Shown piece by piece: positions 17,425 to 27,147 of a DNA stretch of 64,000 nt (position 1 is the first letter of the stretch; every line of letters starts with the position of its first letter). The stretch is from positions 917,423-981,422 of the forward strand of contig NZ_WHSB02000001.1 in NCBI RefSeq assembly GCF_010994755.1. Direction: 5' to 3'. The notes under the pieces are model-generated. The model saw only the letters and a program-made list of their open reading frames with translations, ran no database searches and was not told the origin of the DNA. Made by a program: the position numbers and the translations under genes. The stretch comes from Shinella lacus (GTDB taxonomy: Bacteria; Pseudomonadota; Alphaproteobacteria; Rhizobiales; Rhizobiaceae).

Positions 17425-18702
17425 TCACTGGTTGCGGGCGACGAGGTCCTTGGCAAAGCCTTCGAGTTCGTTCAGGCCATCCTTGATGTCCGTGCGCGAA
17501 CCGGCGATCAGCTCTTCCAGGATAATGCCCCAGCGGTCGCCGAGATCGGGCCAGAGCGGGCTCTGCCAGAAGTTGACGGCCGTGACCTTGCCCGTATCGG
17601 CCAGCGCCTGGCCGAGATCAGGACCGTAGAGCTTGGCGAAGGTCTCGCTGGTCATGATGCTCGTGCGGTTGAGCTCGCTGAACTGGTTTGCTTCCAGACG
17701 ACGCTGTTCATTCTCCTTGGACGTCGCCCAGGCGATGAAGAGGCCGGCGCAGGCTTTCGACGCATCATCCGCATTGGCCTTGGTGCCGATGGCAAGACCA
17801 TGGCCATAACCGCCGCCGGTCAGCGGCGTCGGCGGCGGCAGGTAACCGACCTTGCCGGCAACCTGCGACGACTTCGGGTCGATCGCCATGCCGACGAGCG
17901 GGGTCGATTCCACCAGCATCGCCACCTGGCCGGAGGTGAATGCACCGACCGACTCGTCCCACCCGCCGGTTTGCGTGCCCGGTGCGGAATATTTGAACAG
18001 CTCGAGATAGGTCTCCGTCGCCTTGACGGCCGCCTCGCTGTTGAACTTGGGCGTGTCGCCATCGAACCACTCGCCGCCGAAGCCCTTGAAATAGGGCATC
18101 CAGCGCCAGACATTCGCGCCCGAGCCGCGCTGGCCGCGCAGCGCGATCCCGTAAATGCCCTTGTCCGGCTGGTGCAGTTTCTTGACGACCTCCTTCATCT
18201 CGTCGAGCGTCGTCGGCGGCTTGACGCCGGCAGCCTCCAGGAGATCCTTGCGGTAGACCAGGAGGTCGCCGCCACCGGTCAGCGGCGCGAACCAGACCTT
18301 GCCGTCATAGGTCGCAACCTTCTGGCGACCTGGGTCGAAATCGGCGTAGTCGTATTCTTCAGGATAGTAGTCCATCAGCGGCGAGACCCAGCCCGCGGAG
18401 GCAAAAAGCGCGACGTTCGCCTCGTCGATATAGTACACATTGTACTTGCCGATGGTGGAGGCGTCCGCCTTGGTCTTGGCACGGCGGTCGTTCTCGTTGA
18501 GATAGTCGATCTCGAACGATGCGCCGCCGGAAAGCGTTGCGAATTCGTCCTTGTAGTTTTCCAGAAGCGTCAGGCCTTCGCGTGGCTGGGCAAGCACGCG
18601 GATCGTGCCGGAGCATTCGGCGGCCAGTGCAATCGACGAGACCGCGCTGGAAAGAAGGCATGCGTAGGCGATGCTCGAAACGAGCGTCTTCACGGATGTC
18701 AT
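17425..18702 (-). CDS. Extracellular sugar/polyol-binding protein
   Basis: A 425-residue family 1 solute-binding protein with an N-terminal signal peptide (first 27 residues, ending SIALA) and the usual two-lobe pattern, with a hinge segment around YDGKVWFAPLTGG. It is the first gene of the ABC operon. The dehydrogenase in the operon points to a polyol such as sorbitol, xylitol or arabitol. Confidence 0.92.
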   Translation of the reverse strand: MTSVKTLVSSIAYACLLSSAVSSIALAAECSGTIRVLAQPREGLTLLENYKDEFATLSGGASFEIDYLNENDRRAKTKADASTIGKYNVYYIDEANVALFASAGWVSPLMDYYPEEYDYADFDPGRQKVATYDGKVWFAPLTGGGDLLVYRKDLLEAAGVKPPTTLDEMKEVVKKLHQPDKGIYGIALRGQRGSGANVWRWMPYFKGFGGEWFDGDTPKFNSEAAVKATETYLELFKYSAPGTQTGGWDESVGAFTSGQVAMLVESTPLVGMAIDPKSSQVAGKVGYLPPPTPLTGGGYGHGLAIGTKANADDASKACAGLFIAWATSKENEQRRLEANQFSELNRTSIMTSETFAKLYGPDLGQALADTGKVTAVNFWQSPLWPDLGDRWGIILEELIAGSRTDIKDGLNELEGFAKDLVARNQ

Positions 18703-18767
18703 GGATGAACCTCCCCTAAGGATCCGATGGTCGGCGCGGCACGACCTCCTCGTGGCCTACGCCAATC

Positions 18768-18791
18768 TGTCAGCGAATATCTTCGCTAACA
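18768..18791. promoter_or_regulatory. Inverted repeat upstream of the sugar ABC operon
   Basis: TGTCAGCGAA and TTCGCTAACA are separated by TATC and pair at nine of ten positions (TGTyAGCGAA). The site lies 66 bases upstream of the binding-protein start codon, in the gap after the AraC gene. It is a candidate operator for that regulator, by position only. Two ACTAGCG copies follow at about 18796 and 18820. Confidence 0.4.
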
Positions 18792-18888
18792 CTGATACTA
18801 GCGGAGGAAATTTCGGGAACTAGCGCGCTTGATGCGGAGATTCTGTACTTTAATGCGAATTATTATGCTGCATTGCGAAAAAATGGTT

Positions 18889-19866
18889 CTATCTGCGCAA
18901 GGTTTCATCGGGCGGCGCCAGGTCATCGCGCTGGGGGCGGCGCTGCGGCGTCAGCCGGCGATAGGCCGAGGGCGTCATACGATGGTGGCGCAGGAAGGTC
19001 CGGTTGAAATTGGAGATGTTCAGGTAACCGACCTCGAAGCAGATGTCGGTGATCGGCATGTCGCTCTCCGCCAGAAGCTTGCAGGCCTGCCAGATGCGCA
19101 GCTTGTTGACGTGATCGGTAAAGGTGTTGCCGGTGTTCTTCTTGAAGAAGCGCGAAAACGCGCTCTCGCTCATGCCGGCCAGATCGGCGACATCGGACAG
19201 GCGGATGTCTGTCGCGAAATTGCGATAGATGAAGACGAGCGCGCGCTGGAGGGCATCGAGCGTTTCGGCATCGAGCTTCGGCGAGTATTCCGGCGAGGAG
19301 AGGATCTCGTATTCCGCAGAGCGGGCAAGCAGATCGAGCAGTTGCAGGAAGAGCGCAAGCCGCGCCACGCCTTTTTCCGTTCCCATGCGCTCGATAAGGT
19401 CCGCGCCCTTCACCAGCGTCTCGCCGTTGAACACGAGACCCCGCTGGGTACGCGCAAAAAAGTCCTCCAGCTCGGCGAATTCCGGCAGCAACCGCGTCGC
19501 CTCGCGGATGCGGTCCGGATGGAACTGCACGACAACCTCCCGTCCTTCGATCACCTCGCCCGGCGCGGTCATCGTCACCCAGTCATGCGGCAGGTCGCTG
19601 CCGATCACGGTGAGATAGGTGGCGGAAAAGGCGCCGATATAGTCGCCGACAAAGGCAACGCCCTCGCCCTTGCGGATCAGATGGATCTCGAACTCCGGGT
19701 GGAAATTCCAGACATTGCGCTCCCAGGGATAATCGTCGAGCCGCCAGAGAAAGCTCTCGTCAATGCCCGTGATGATGTGCTCGAAGGTCGGCGGGCTTGA
19801 GGCGAACGGACCGGGCCTCAGCTCTATGCCGCCCTTGGCTTCGCGCATCTTGGTAAGAGTGGCCAC
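18889..19866 (-). CDS. AraC-family transcriptional regulator
   Basis: A 325-residue regulator with an N-terminal cupin-like sensor (about residues 35-140) and a C-terminal double helix-turn-helix (FATDIRLSDVADLAGMSESA, then ITDICFEVGYLNISNFNRTF). The GTG start at 19866 is chosen because AGGAG lies six bases before it; a longer frame upstream has no comparable signal. It is in the same orientation as the ABC operon that starts 187 bases downstream and is the likely regulator of it. The 298 bases on its upstream side, before the GGDEF gene, hold no recognisable gene. Confidence 0.88.
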   Translation of the reverse strand: MATLTKMREAKGGIELRPGPFASSPPTFEHIITGIDESFLWRLDDYPWERNVWNFHPEFEIHLIRKGEGVAFVGDYIGAFSATYLTVIGSDLPHDWVTMTAPGEVIEGREVVVQFHPDRIREATRLLPEFAELEDFFARTQRGLVFNGETLVKGADLIERMGTEKGVARLALFLQLLDLLARSAEYEILSSPEYSPKLDAETLDALQRALVFIYRNFATDIRLSDVADLAGMSESAFSRFFKKNTGNTFTDHVNKLRIWQACKLLAESDMPITDICFEVGYLNISNFNRTFLRHHRMTPSAYRRLTPQRRPQRDDLAPPDETLRR

Positions 19867-20164
19867 GTCCTGCTCCTGCGGATCAAACTCCAAGGAAAGC
19901 ACGTGCCACCCGCCCGCCCCCAGACGTCCCGCATCCTGCCTTCCACTTGCATTGTGACGCCAAATACTGCGTCGGACAATCGATCGAGCGGAGGTCGCGC
20001 TTACCGAGGACGAAGCTAGCCCCTCATGAGGCCGACAATCCGAAACCTCCCGACGCTCGAGGGTCACCCAAATTTAACCCCGCGTTAACCGGACGTTTTA
20101 CCTAAGCGCCTATCCTGTTTGACATCGGTGCAACCGGCTAGCACGTTGTCCGCGGAGGCGAAGC

Positions 20165-22072
20165 GTGGGTACAGTATGGCATGATCTGCTCGCCAACATG
20201 GCGATCCTGGCACTCCTGGTTTCGATCTGGAGCAATACACAACTTCCGCGGCTCTTCCGTCACGCCGTCGTGCGGCAGCTCAGTTTCGGCCTGCTTCTGG
20301 GAACCGGCGCGATCTTGGTGATGCTGCTGCCGTTCCAGATCAGCGACGGTATCTTCATCGACCTGCGGACCACGGTGATTGCGGTTTCGGGCCTTTTCGG
20401 CGGACCGATCGCCCTGACCGTGACGACCGTTCTCGTCGCGGCCTTCAGGCTCTCTTCCGGCGGCGCGGGAACCGTGGCCGGGCTGACGGGCATCGCGATC
20501 GCCGCTGCTGTCGGCATGGCGGCCTACCATCTGAAGAAGGACCAGCGCCCTTCCTTTCCTGCCATTCTGGTTTTCTCCGCGACCGTCGCCGTCAGCGGTC
20601 TCCTGGGCTTCCTTGCGCTGCCGCGCGACACCTTGATCGCCATCGCGCCCACCGTGCTGCTGCCGACAACGATCATCGTTTTTGCCTCCACCCTGATGAT
20701 CTCGCTTGCAATCGCCAGCGAGCTTCGCCGGCGGGAAATGACGAAGAAAAACCATATCTACAAGGTCGTCATCGACAGCCTTCCCGACTGCCTGAACGTG
20801 AAAGACGTCGAAGGACGGTTCATCGTCGCCAATCCGGCGACGGCAGCGCTCATGAAAGCAGCGGATTCGAACGCCCTTATCGGAAAATCCGATTTCGACT
20901 TCTATCCGGCCGACATCGCCCTCAAGTTCAAAACCGATGAGGAGAAGGCGGCACAGGGGGAAACGTCCTACGTCATCGAGCAGCAGGTGACCCACCGGGA
21001 CGGAACGATCGCCTGGCTTTCGACGCTCAAGTCGCCGCTGCTGGACGAGAACGGACACGTGACCGGCGTCATCACCCACAATCGCGACGTCACGGCAAAA
21101 AAGGAGCTTGAGACGGCGCTCGCCGAAAGCGAGCGCAAGGCGACGGCCGCGCTGACGAACATGGCCGACGGCCTCGTCATGTTCGACGAGAACCTCAACG
21201 TCGTTTTCTGCAACGAGCAATATCGGACGATGTTTCCCCTGACGGCGGACCTGCGCGTGCCGGGCACGCCGGCCGCATCCATCCTCTATGCCTCGATCGC
21301 GCGCGGCGAGCTCATCAACATTCCCACGGACAACGTGACCGAATGGGTCAATACCGCCGTATCCCGCCTGCGCAGCCCCGGCACGGTGCAGTTCCCGCTC
21401 TTCGACGGACGCTGGATCGAGTCCAGAACGAACCCCGCGCCGGACGGTACATGCTTCGTGGTCTGTTCGGACATTACCGACGGCAAGCAAAGCGAACAGA
21501 GGCTGCGCGATCTCAACATCCGGCTGGCGGAACTTGCAGAAACGGACGGGCTGACGGGCCTGCTGAACAGGCGCGCCTTCGACACCATCCTGGCACAGGA
21601 AATAGCGGCCGCGGGGCGCGGAGAAGGACCATTGAGCCTCCTGCTTCTCGACGTGGACCGTTTCAAGGCATTCAATGACACCTATGGCCACACGGCCGGG
21701 GATGACTGCCTGCGTGCGATCGCCGAGTGCCTGCGCGCAGTCGCGCACCGCCCCACCGATCGCGTCGCCCGTTATGGCGGCGAGGAGATTGCGTTGATCC
21801 TGCCCGACACGCCGGAGGAAGGCGCACTCACCCTCGCCCACAAACTGCGCAACCGCATCCGCGCGCTGGAGATTGCCCATACCGGCAGCGAGAAAGGCAT
21901 CGTGACCGCCAGCATCGGTGTGGCGACGCTCACCAACCATACGATCGGGCCGGATGCCGGCCGGCTCGTGCTGCGCGCCGATGAAGCCCTCTATCTTGCC
22001 AAGGCGTCCGGTCGGGACCTCGTGCGCGCATGGGAGCCCACCAAGCCGCACCTCGTGAAAACAAAGGGATGA
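20165..22072 (+). CDS. Membrane PAS-GGDEF diguanylate cyclase
   Basis: A 635-residue protein. Residues 1-190 contain about six membrane helices resembling the 5TM LytS-type receptor region. Two PAS domains follow (about 200-310 and 320-430), then a GGDEF domain with the active loop RYGGEEIALIL near residue 535. The catalytic signature is GGEEI, compatible with cyclic di-GMP synthesis. There is no EAL domain. A GTG start at 20165 follows GGAGG with good spacing. It stands alone between unrelated genes; the signal it senses is unknown. Confidence 0.88.
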   Translation: MGTVWHDLLANMAILALLVSIWSNTQLPRLFRHAVVRQLSFGLLLGTGAILVMLLPFQISDGIFIDLRTTVIAVSGLFGGPIALTVTTVLVAAFRLSSGGAGTVAGLTGIAIAAAVGMAAYHLKKDQRPSFPAILVFSATVAVSGLLGFLALPRDTLIAIAPTVLLPTTIIVFASTLMISLAIASELRRREMTKKNHIYKVVIDSLPDCLNVKDVEGRFIVANPATAALMKAADSNALIGKSDFDFYPADIALKFKTDEEKAAQGETSYVIEQQVTHRDGTIAWLSTLKSPLLDENGHVTGVITHNRDVTAKKELETALAESERKATAALTNMADGLVMFDENLNVVFCNEQYRTMFPLTADLRVPGTPAASILYASIARGELINIPTDNVTEWVNTAVSRLRSPGTVQFPLFDGRWIESRTNPAPDGTCFVVCSDITDGKQSEQRLRDLNIRLAELAETDGLTGLLNRRAFDTILAQEIAAAGRGEGPLSLLLLDVDRFKAFNDTYGHTAGDDCLRAIAECLRAVAHRPTDRVARYGGEEIALILPDTPEEGALTLAHKLRNRIRALEIAHTGSEKGIVTASIGVATLTNHTIGPDAGRLVLRADEALYLAKASGRDLVRAWEPTKPHLVKTKG

Positions 22073-22094
22073 TCGGCGCACCCGAAGGCCACCA

Positions 22095-22808
22095 CTATCC
22101 TCGGTCTGCGATCCTCTGCAGCATCTCCTCCAGGAGAAGGCGCTCACCCGGCGACAGAACGGCAACCTCGTTCAGCCGGGACCGCAACGCGGTAGCGATG
22201 CTTGAAAGCTCGCCGCCATTCTTCAGGGGGCGCCCCTCGATAATCTGCGAGAACACAGTTTCGCGCGCGGCATCCGCCAAATCGCCCCGTTGATCCGGGG
22301 CCTTTGCCAAGAGGGAAAGAACGCAACCAATTCCTGCCGCATGAACGAGATCGACCGCATGTTCTTCGCTCACGCGAAGACGCCCGAGGCGCGCAAGACG
22401 GCCAACCTTTTCCCGCAGCACTGCCAATCCGGCAAGGGTCACTTTTGATGGCGGATTCGGGTAGGTCGTCCGGATCAAGTTGAAGATCGCCGGATTGGCG
22501 AGACCGAACGCGATATAGTCGTCCCACCCCCTGCGCATGTCTTCAACGGGATCGGCCGCCGGTTCGCGCCGTACCTTCTCGGCGATGTAGTTTGCATAGG
22601 CCCCTTCCGCCACGGCGTCGAGAAGCCCCCGTTTGTCGCCGAACAGGCGGTAGATGGTGGGTGCCTGGACGGAAGCGGCGTCCGCCACCGCCCGCGTGGT
22701 CGCCGCCTCCTCCCCGCCCGCCGCCACAAGGCGGGTAGCCGCGGCGAGAATGCGCGCACGCGTATCGCCGGGTTCATCTGCGGGAGAGGGAAAATCATTC
22801 GTCGCCAT
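22095..22808 (-). CDS. TetR-family repressor
   Basis: A 237-residue regulator with an N-terminal helix-turn-helix (TTRAVADAASVQAPTIYRLFG, about residues 37-57) and a ligand-binding C-terminal half. It is divergent from the NmrA-type reductase gene, with 105 bases between start codons. That gap holds a repeated sequence that is a plausible operator. Regulation of the adjacent reductase gene is the simple inference. Confidence 0.88.
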   Translation of the reverse strand: MATNDFPSPADEPGDTRARILAAATRLVAAGGEEAATTRAVADAASVQAPTIYRLFGDKRGLLDAVAEGAYANYIAEKVRREPAADPVEDMRRGWDDYIAFGLANPAIFNLIRTTYPNPPSKVTLAGLAVLREKVGRLARLGRLRVSEEHAVDLVHAAGIGCVLSLLAKAPDQRGDLADAARETVFSQIIEGRPLKNGGELSSIATALRSRLNEVAVLSPGERLLLEEMLQRIADRG

Positions 22809-22830
22809 GGGCCGATTTTAGCAGTGATTG

Positions 22831-22901
22831 TTATCAGCGCTATCAAAAACTTGATTTCAACGATAATCACTGATATCACCGTCGCGTTATCATCGCTAAC
22901 A
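22831..22901. promoter_or_regulatory. Two 16-base direct repeats in the TetR/reductase intergenic region
   Basis: GTTATCAGCGCTATCA at 22831-22846 and GTTATCATCGCTAACA at 22886-22901 match at 14 of 16 positions and are 55 bases apart. The second copy abuts the ribosome binding site of the reductase gene, where a bound repressor would block expression. Further TATCA/TGATA elements lie between them. Confidence 0.5.
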
Positions 22902-22913
22902 AGAGGTAGAATC

Positions 22914-23768
22914 ATGATTGTCGTAACGGGCGCCACCGGAAAGCTGGGCCGTCTGGTGGTTCAACACCTGCTCGAACGGGTTCCCGCAGAGAGGATCGCG
23001 GTCAGCGTGCGCGATCCCGGCAAGGCAGCAGCGTTCTTGCAGCAGGGTGTGCGGGTGCGCCATGGCGATTTCGCACAGCCGGACAGCCTTGCCAGTGCAT
23101 TCGAGGATGCAACGCAGGTGCTTGTCGTCTCATCCAACGCCAGCGCCTATGGCGGAGATTCGAAAGCGCAGCATCGCGACGCCATAGCGGCGGCCAAGAC
23201 CGCGGGCGTGCGGCGCATCCTGTATACGAGCCATATGGCCGTGAGCGCGACGTCGGCATTCCTGCCGATGCACGTGCATGCGGCGACGGAAACTATGTTG
23301 CAGGAGTCCGGCCTGGCCTGGACGGCGCTGCGCAACGGTTTCTACGCTGAGAGCGCCCGACAAATGACCGCCGATGCTGCAAGGACGGGAGAGGTCGTCG
23401 CTCCGGAGGACGGAAAATTCTCCTGGACCGCCCACGAAGACCTAGCAGCGGCCGCTGCAACCATCCTCGCCGAGGAAGGCCGCTTCGACGGCCCAACGCC
23501 GCCGCTGACAGCCCCGGCGGCGCTGGATTTCACGGATATCGCCAATATTCTGAGCGAGATTTCCGGGCAGACAATCGCGCGCCGAACCGTGGCGGATGAC
23601 GAATTCGAGCGGCTTCTCGCATCCCGCAGCCTGCCCCCGGCCGTGATCGCCATCACGCTCAGCATGTATCGCGCAGCGCGCGCCGGAGAGTTCGCAAGGA
23701 CGGACCCCACGCTCGGCAAACTCCTAGGGCGCGAGCCGATCTCCGCAAGACAAACCCTCGCAAGCTAA
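22914..23768 (+). CDS. NmrA-family NAD(P)H quinone oxidoreductase-like protein (QOR2 type)
   Basis: A 284-residue Rossmann-fold protein with the N-terminal dinucleotide motif VTGATGKLG at residues 4-12 and the RNGFYAE segment typical of the NmrA/QOR2 group of atypical short-chain dehydrogenases. The ATG at 22914 follows AAGAGG. An upstream in-frame start exists but would run through the putative operator. It likely reduces quinones or related electrophiles and is induced through the adjacent TetR protein. Confidence 0.85.
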   Translation: MIVVTGATGKLGRLVVQHLLERVPAERIAVSVRDPGKAAAFLQQGVRVRHGDFAQPDSLASAFEDATQVLVVSSNASAYGGDSKAQHRDAIAAAKTAGVRRILYTSHMAVSATSAFLPMHVHAATETMLQESGLAWTALRNGFYAESARQMTADAARTGEVVAPEDGKFSWTAHEDLAAAAATILAEEGRFDGPTPPLTAPAALDFTDIANILSEISGQTIARRTVADDEFERLLASRSLPPAVIAITLSMYRAARAGEFARTDPTLGKLLGREPISARQTLAS

Positions 23769-23796
23769 AATGGCGTACGCAGGCTTGACCCGGAAT

Positions 23797-25227
23797 TCAG
23801 AAGAAGGAGCCGGCCATTTCCGGTGGGCCTTCGAGGGCGTGGGCCATGAATTCCAGCGCCGATTGCAGGGACGGGCGGCTGATCGGGCCGCCGAGGCAGA
23901 TGCGCACCGCTTCCGGCGGCGTGCCATCGACGGTGAAGGCATCGGAGGCGACGACGCCGATACCGGCGGAGCGCATGTGCGTGCCGAAGGTGGAGCGCGT
24001 CCAGCCGTTTGAAAGCGGCAGCCAGATGTTGAAGCTGATCGGATCGGCGCGGTAGCTGCCGGCAGGCAGCATCGCGGCGACGAGCGCCTGTCGCGCTTCG
24101 GATTCGGCACGGATGAAGCGCAGGATCGTGTCGGCCGTGCCGTCTTCGATCCAGCGCGTGGCAAGCGCCATCATCAGCGGCGAGGCCATGACGTTGTTGG
24201 CCCGCATGGCGCTGGCGAAAGGCCAGGCGGCGCGGCTGTCCGGCGCGACCACATAGGCAAGGCGCAGGCCTGCGCCGATGCATTTCGCCAGCCCGCCGAT
24301 ATGCCAGGTGAGGTCCGGCGCCATGGCGGCGAGCGGCGCCGGGGCATGGAGCGGAATGAAACCGTACGCGTCGTCCTCGACGATCGGCACATGGTACTTG
24401 CGCGCCACCGCGCAGATTGCCTCGCGCCGGATGGTCGGGATCGTCAGCGTCGTCGGGTTCTGAAGGGTCGGATTGAGGTAGATCGCCTTCGGCTTCTCGC
24501 GCTCGCAGGCCTCTGCGAACGCGTCCGGCAGGATGCCCTCGTCATCCATCGGCAGGCCGAAGAGGCGCAGGCGAAGCTGGGCGGCGATCGAGCGCATGCC
24601 GGGATAGGTGATGTTTTCCGAAAGGACCGTCTCGCCCGGCTTTGCCAGCATGCTCAGGATGGCGAGCAGCGCCGGGTGCGCGCCGGGGGTGACGAAAATG
24701 CGCTCCTGCGCCGGCACGAGGCCGCGGCGGCTGAGCCAGGCGGCGGCCGCATCCTTGTCCATGACGGTTCCGCCAAACCCCTGGTAGCGCAGGAGGGGCA
24801 CGAGATCGGCGGCGACGGCCGAAAGCCCTTCCCGCATGCGGGCGAGCAGATCCGGATTGTCCGGCTCCGGCGGCATGTTCATGGAAAAATCGACGACGGT
24901 GGCGCGGCGCGGATCGGACGCCATGGCGGAGGAAAAACCGCGTCGTTCGCTGTCCAGGCCGCCGGTGACGAAGGTGCCCCGCCCCACATGGGACTGCACG
25001 AGCCCGCGCTTCTGCGCCTCCAGATAGCCGCGCGCGACCGTGGTGAAGTCGATGTCGAGCCGCTTTGCCAGCTCACGCTGCGGCGGCAGCCGGTCACCGA
25101 CGACCAGATGGCCGCTGCGCAGGTCCATCTCTATCAAATCGGCGATCGCCATGTAGCGCGGGCTATTGGAGCGGCTGAGGTCGGGATGCCAGGTCTTCAT
25201 GAGGTGCGGGAGTCCGTCTGCGATCAT
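23797..25227 (-). CDS. MocR/PdxR-type regulator (GntR HTH fused to class I aminotransferase domain)
   Basis: A protein of about 476 residues. A GntR winged helix ([20 protein letters not shown]) occupies residues 20-95, and a fold-type I aminotransferase domain fills the rest. The presumed PLP-binding lysine lies in [16 protein letters not shown]. Such proteins are usually transcription factors that sense PLP or an amino compound. The start is ambiguous: ATG at 25227 or 25200, neither with a clear ribosome binding site. It is divergent from the Nit1C-type operon, with repeated TTGAATGCAT sequences in the gap, so it is the likely regulator of that operon. Confidence 0.88.
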   Translation of the reverse strand: MIADGLPHLMKTWHPDLSRSNSPRYMAIADLIEMDLRSGHLVVGDRLPPQRELAKRLDIDFTTVARGYLEAQKRGLVQSHVGRGTFVTGGLDSERRGFSSAMASDPRRATVVDFSMNMPPEPDNPDLLARMREGLSAVAADLVPLLRYQGFGGTVMDKDAAAAWLSRRGLVPAQERIFVTPGAHPALLAILSMLAKPGETVLSENITYPGMRSIAAQLRLRLFGLPMDDEGILPDAFAEACEREKPKAIYLNPTLQNPTTLTIPTIRREAICAVARKYHVPIVEDDAYGFIPLHAPAPLAAMAPDLTWHIGGLAKCIGAGLRLAYVVAPDSRAAWPFASAMRANNVMASPLMMALATRWIEDGTADTILRFIRAESEARQALVAAMLPAGSYRADPISFNIWLPLSNGWTRSTFGTHMRSAGIGVVASDAFTVDGTPPEAVRICLGGPISRPSLQSALEFMAHALEGPPEMAGSFF

Positions 25228-25334
25228 TGACTGTATATTGCTGCTTTTTCTCCCTGTCATCCCGCTATTGCGGGCAAAGCATGGCAAAGCGCGGCATCCA
25301 GACGGGGTACCGCCGCACTGCGGTCTTCCGGCGC

Positions 25335-25460
25335 CGTATTGAGTGCAATTTGAATGCATTCAATACGGCCATTGCTGATCGCTGTTTCAGCAGGTCTCTG
25401 CTCTCATTTTTGACTCTTAGAATTGGGATTTCACCGATTGAATGCATAATTGAATGCATT
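25335..25460. promoter_or_regulatory. Cluster of TTGAATGCAT operator-like repeats between mocR-like gene and Nit1C operon
   Basis: The 338-base gap (25228-25565) holds no gene. TTGAATGCAT occurs three times on the plus strand, at 25350, 25439 and 25450. The first copy is part of the perfect palindrome TTGAATGCATTCAA (25350-25363), which is flanked by the inverted pair CCGTATTGA (25335-25343) and TCAATACGG (25360-25368). The gap is clearly more AT-rich than its surroundings. MocR regulators typically bind repeats in divergent promoters, so these are strong operator candidates. Confidence 0.65.
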
Positions 25461-25565
25461 TTTGCGACCGTTGACTGCAATTTGTGCAAAATCAATTCTG
25501 GCATGGGCCTTGCAATTGAATGGCTGTGCCCCGGCAGGGGCTTGACGCCAACACAGGAGCCATTC

Positions 25566-26048
25566 ATGCCCGCAGTCACCGCACCGGCCCATGCAGACGG
25601 AGACTTCTTCGTCGATTACGAAGAGAAGGTTTTCGAGGACGTCCAGGCCAGGGAAGGCGAGAAAGCCCTCATCACATTCCACACCGTCGCCTTCGAAGGT
25701 TCGATCGGCCTCGTCAACCTGTTGCAGGCCAAGCGCCTGAAACGCAAGGGCTTCGAGACCGCGGTCCTGCTCTACGGCCCGGGCGTCACGCTCGGCGTGC
25801 AGCGCGGTTTCCCAAAACTCGGCGCTGAGGCCTTTCCCGGCCATCTCAACTTCAACAACCAGATCAAGGGCTTCATTGAGGAAGGCGGCAAGGTCTATGC
25901 CTGCCGCTTCGCACTCCAGGCGCTCTATGGCCACGGCGAACAGGCACTGATCCCCGGCATCCGCCCGATCAGTCCGCTCGACGTGCTCGACCTGATCCTC
26001 ATCCACCGCCGCGACGGCGCCTTCATCCTCGATACGTGGACCCTCTGA
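25566..26048 (+). CDS. Nit1C cluster protein, MSMEG_0572/Sll0783 family
   Basis: A 160-residue cytoplasmic protein related to the DsrE-like fold family, with segments such as [19 protein letters not shown] and [14 protein letters not shown]. This family is the usual first gene of Nit1C clusters (NitB in some reports) and is induced by nitrogen starvation in cyanobacteria. The biochemical role is unknown. The ATG at 25566 follows an AGGAG sequence. The gene leads a nine-gene operon on the plus strand. Confidence 0.88.
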   Translation: MPAVTAPAHADGDFFVDYEEKVFEDVQAREGEKALITFHTVAFEGSIGLVNLLQAKRLKRKGFETAVLLYGPGVTLGVQRGFPKLGAEAFPGHLNFNNQIKGFIEEGGKVYACRFALQALYGHGEQALIPGIRPISPLDVLDLILIHRRDGAFILDTWTL

Positions 26049-26103
26049 ACCGGCGGAGGCGGAGATACGCTCCGCCTCCCCGCCCCGATGGAAGGAATTC
26101 GTC

Positions 26104-27147
26104 ATGGACAAGAAGCTGATGGTCCGGGCCGCCGCCGCGCAGATCGCACCGGACCTCACGTCCCGCGAGGCGACGATGGCGCGCGTGCTGGAAACGATCC
26201 GCGAGGCTGCCGGCAAGGGCGCCGACCTGATCGTCTTTCCCGAGACCTTCGTGCCCTGGTATCCCTATTTCTCCTTCGTGCTGCCGCCGGTGCTTTCGGG
26301 CAGCGAGCATCTGCGGCTCTACGAGGAGGCCGTGACCGTGCCGAGCCCGGCGACGGAGGCGGTCGCCGCTGCCGCGCGGGAAAACGGCATCGTCGTCGCG
26401 CTCGGCATCAACGAACGCGACCGCGGCTCGCTCTACAACGCCCAGCTCGTCTTCGACGCCGACGGCACGCTTCTCCTGAAGCGCCGCAAGATCACGCCGA
26501 CCTTCCATGAGCGCATGATCTGGGGCCAGGGCGACGGCGCCGGGCTGACGGTGGTCGACAGCCGCGTCGGGCGCATCGGCGCGCTCGCCTGCTGGGAGCA
26601 CTACAACCCGCTCGCCCGCTATGCGCTGATGGTGCGCCACGAGGAGATCCACGTCGCGCAGTTTCCCGGCTCCATGGTCGGCCCGATCTTCGCCGACCAG
26701 ATGGAGGTGACGATCCGCCACCACGCGCTGGAAAGCGGCTGCTTCGTCGTCAACGCGACCGGCTGGCTGACCGACGAGCAGATCGCCTCGATCACGCCGG
26801 ACGAGAAGCTGCAACGGGCGCTGCGCGGCGGTTGCATGACGGCGATCATCTCGCCCGAAGGTAAGCACCTCGCGCCGCCGATCACCGAGGGCGAAGGCAT
26901 CCTCATCGCAGACCTCGACATGAGCCTCATCGTCAAGCGCAAGCGCATGATGGATTCGGTCGGCCATTACGCCCGGCCGGAACTGCTCTCCCTCCTCCAC
27001 GACGACCGGCCGGCGCGGCCGATGGTCACCGCCCACCCCGCCTTCGAAACCGATCCGGCAAGGAACAGCACCGATGGACACGATGACGCGTCTTCCGACC
27101 GAGAAACTGATCAACGAATTGCAGTCCTTCGGGGCCAGACTGGTTGA
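26104..27147 (+). CDS. Nit1C-type nitrilase (Nit6803-like)
   Basis: A 347-residue carbon-nitrogen hydrolase with the complete catalytic set: E47 (FPETF), K129 (RRKITPT), C163 (LACWEH), plus E136 between them. Nitrilases convert R-C#N to R-COOH and ammonia. The Nit1C branch has been linked genetically to growth on cyanide as nitrogen source in Pseudomonas, but its natural substrate is uncertain. The 3' end overlaps the start of the radical SAM gene by 74 bases, which is long for this operon. Confidence 0.92.
   Translation: MDKKLMVRAAAAQIAPDLTSREATMARVLETIREAAGKGADLIVFPETFVPWYPYFSFVLPPVLSGSEHLRLYEEAVTVPSPATEAVAAAARENGIVVALGINERDRGSLYNAQLVFDADGTLLLKRRKITPTFHERMIWGQGDGAGLTVVDSRVGRIGALACWEHYNPLARYALMVRHEEIHVAQFPGSMVGPIFADQMEVTIRHHALESGCFVVNATGWLTDEQIASITPDEKLQRALRGGCMTAIISPEGKHLAPPITEGEGILIADLDMSLIVKRKRMMDSVGHYARPELLSLLHDDRPARPMVTAHPAFETDPARNSTDGHDDASSDRETDQRIAVLRGQTG

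Noticed and set aside
20138..22165. Minus-strand open frame of 675 codons opposite the GGDEF gene
   Set aside because: Antisense to a gene with obvious PAS and GGDEF motifs; low-complexity charged translation.
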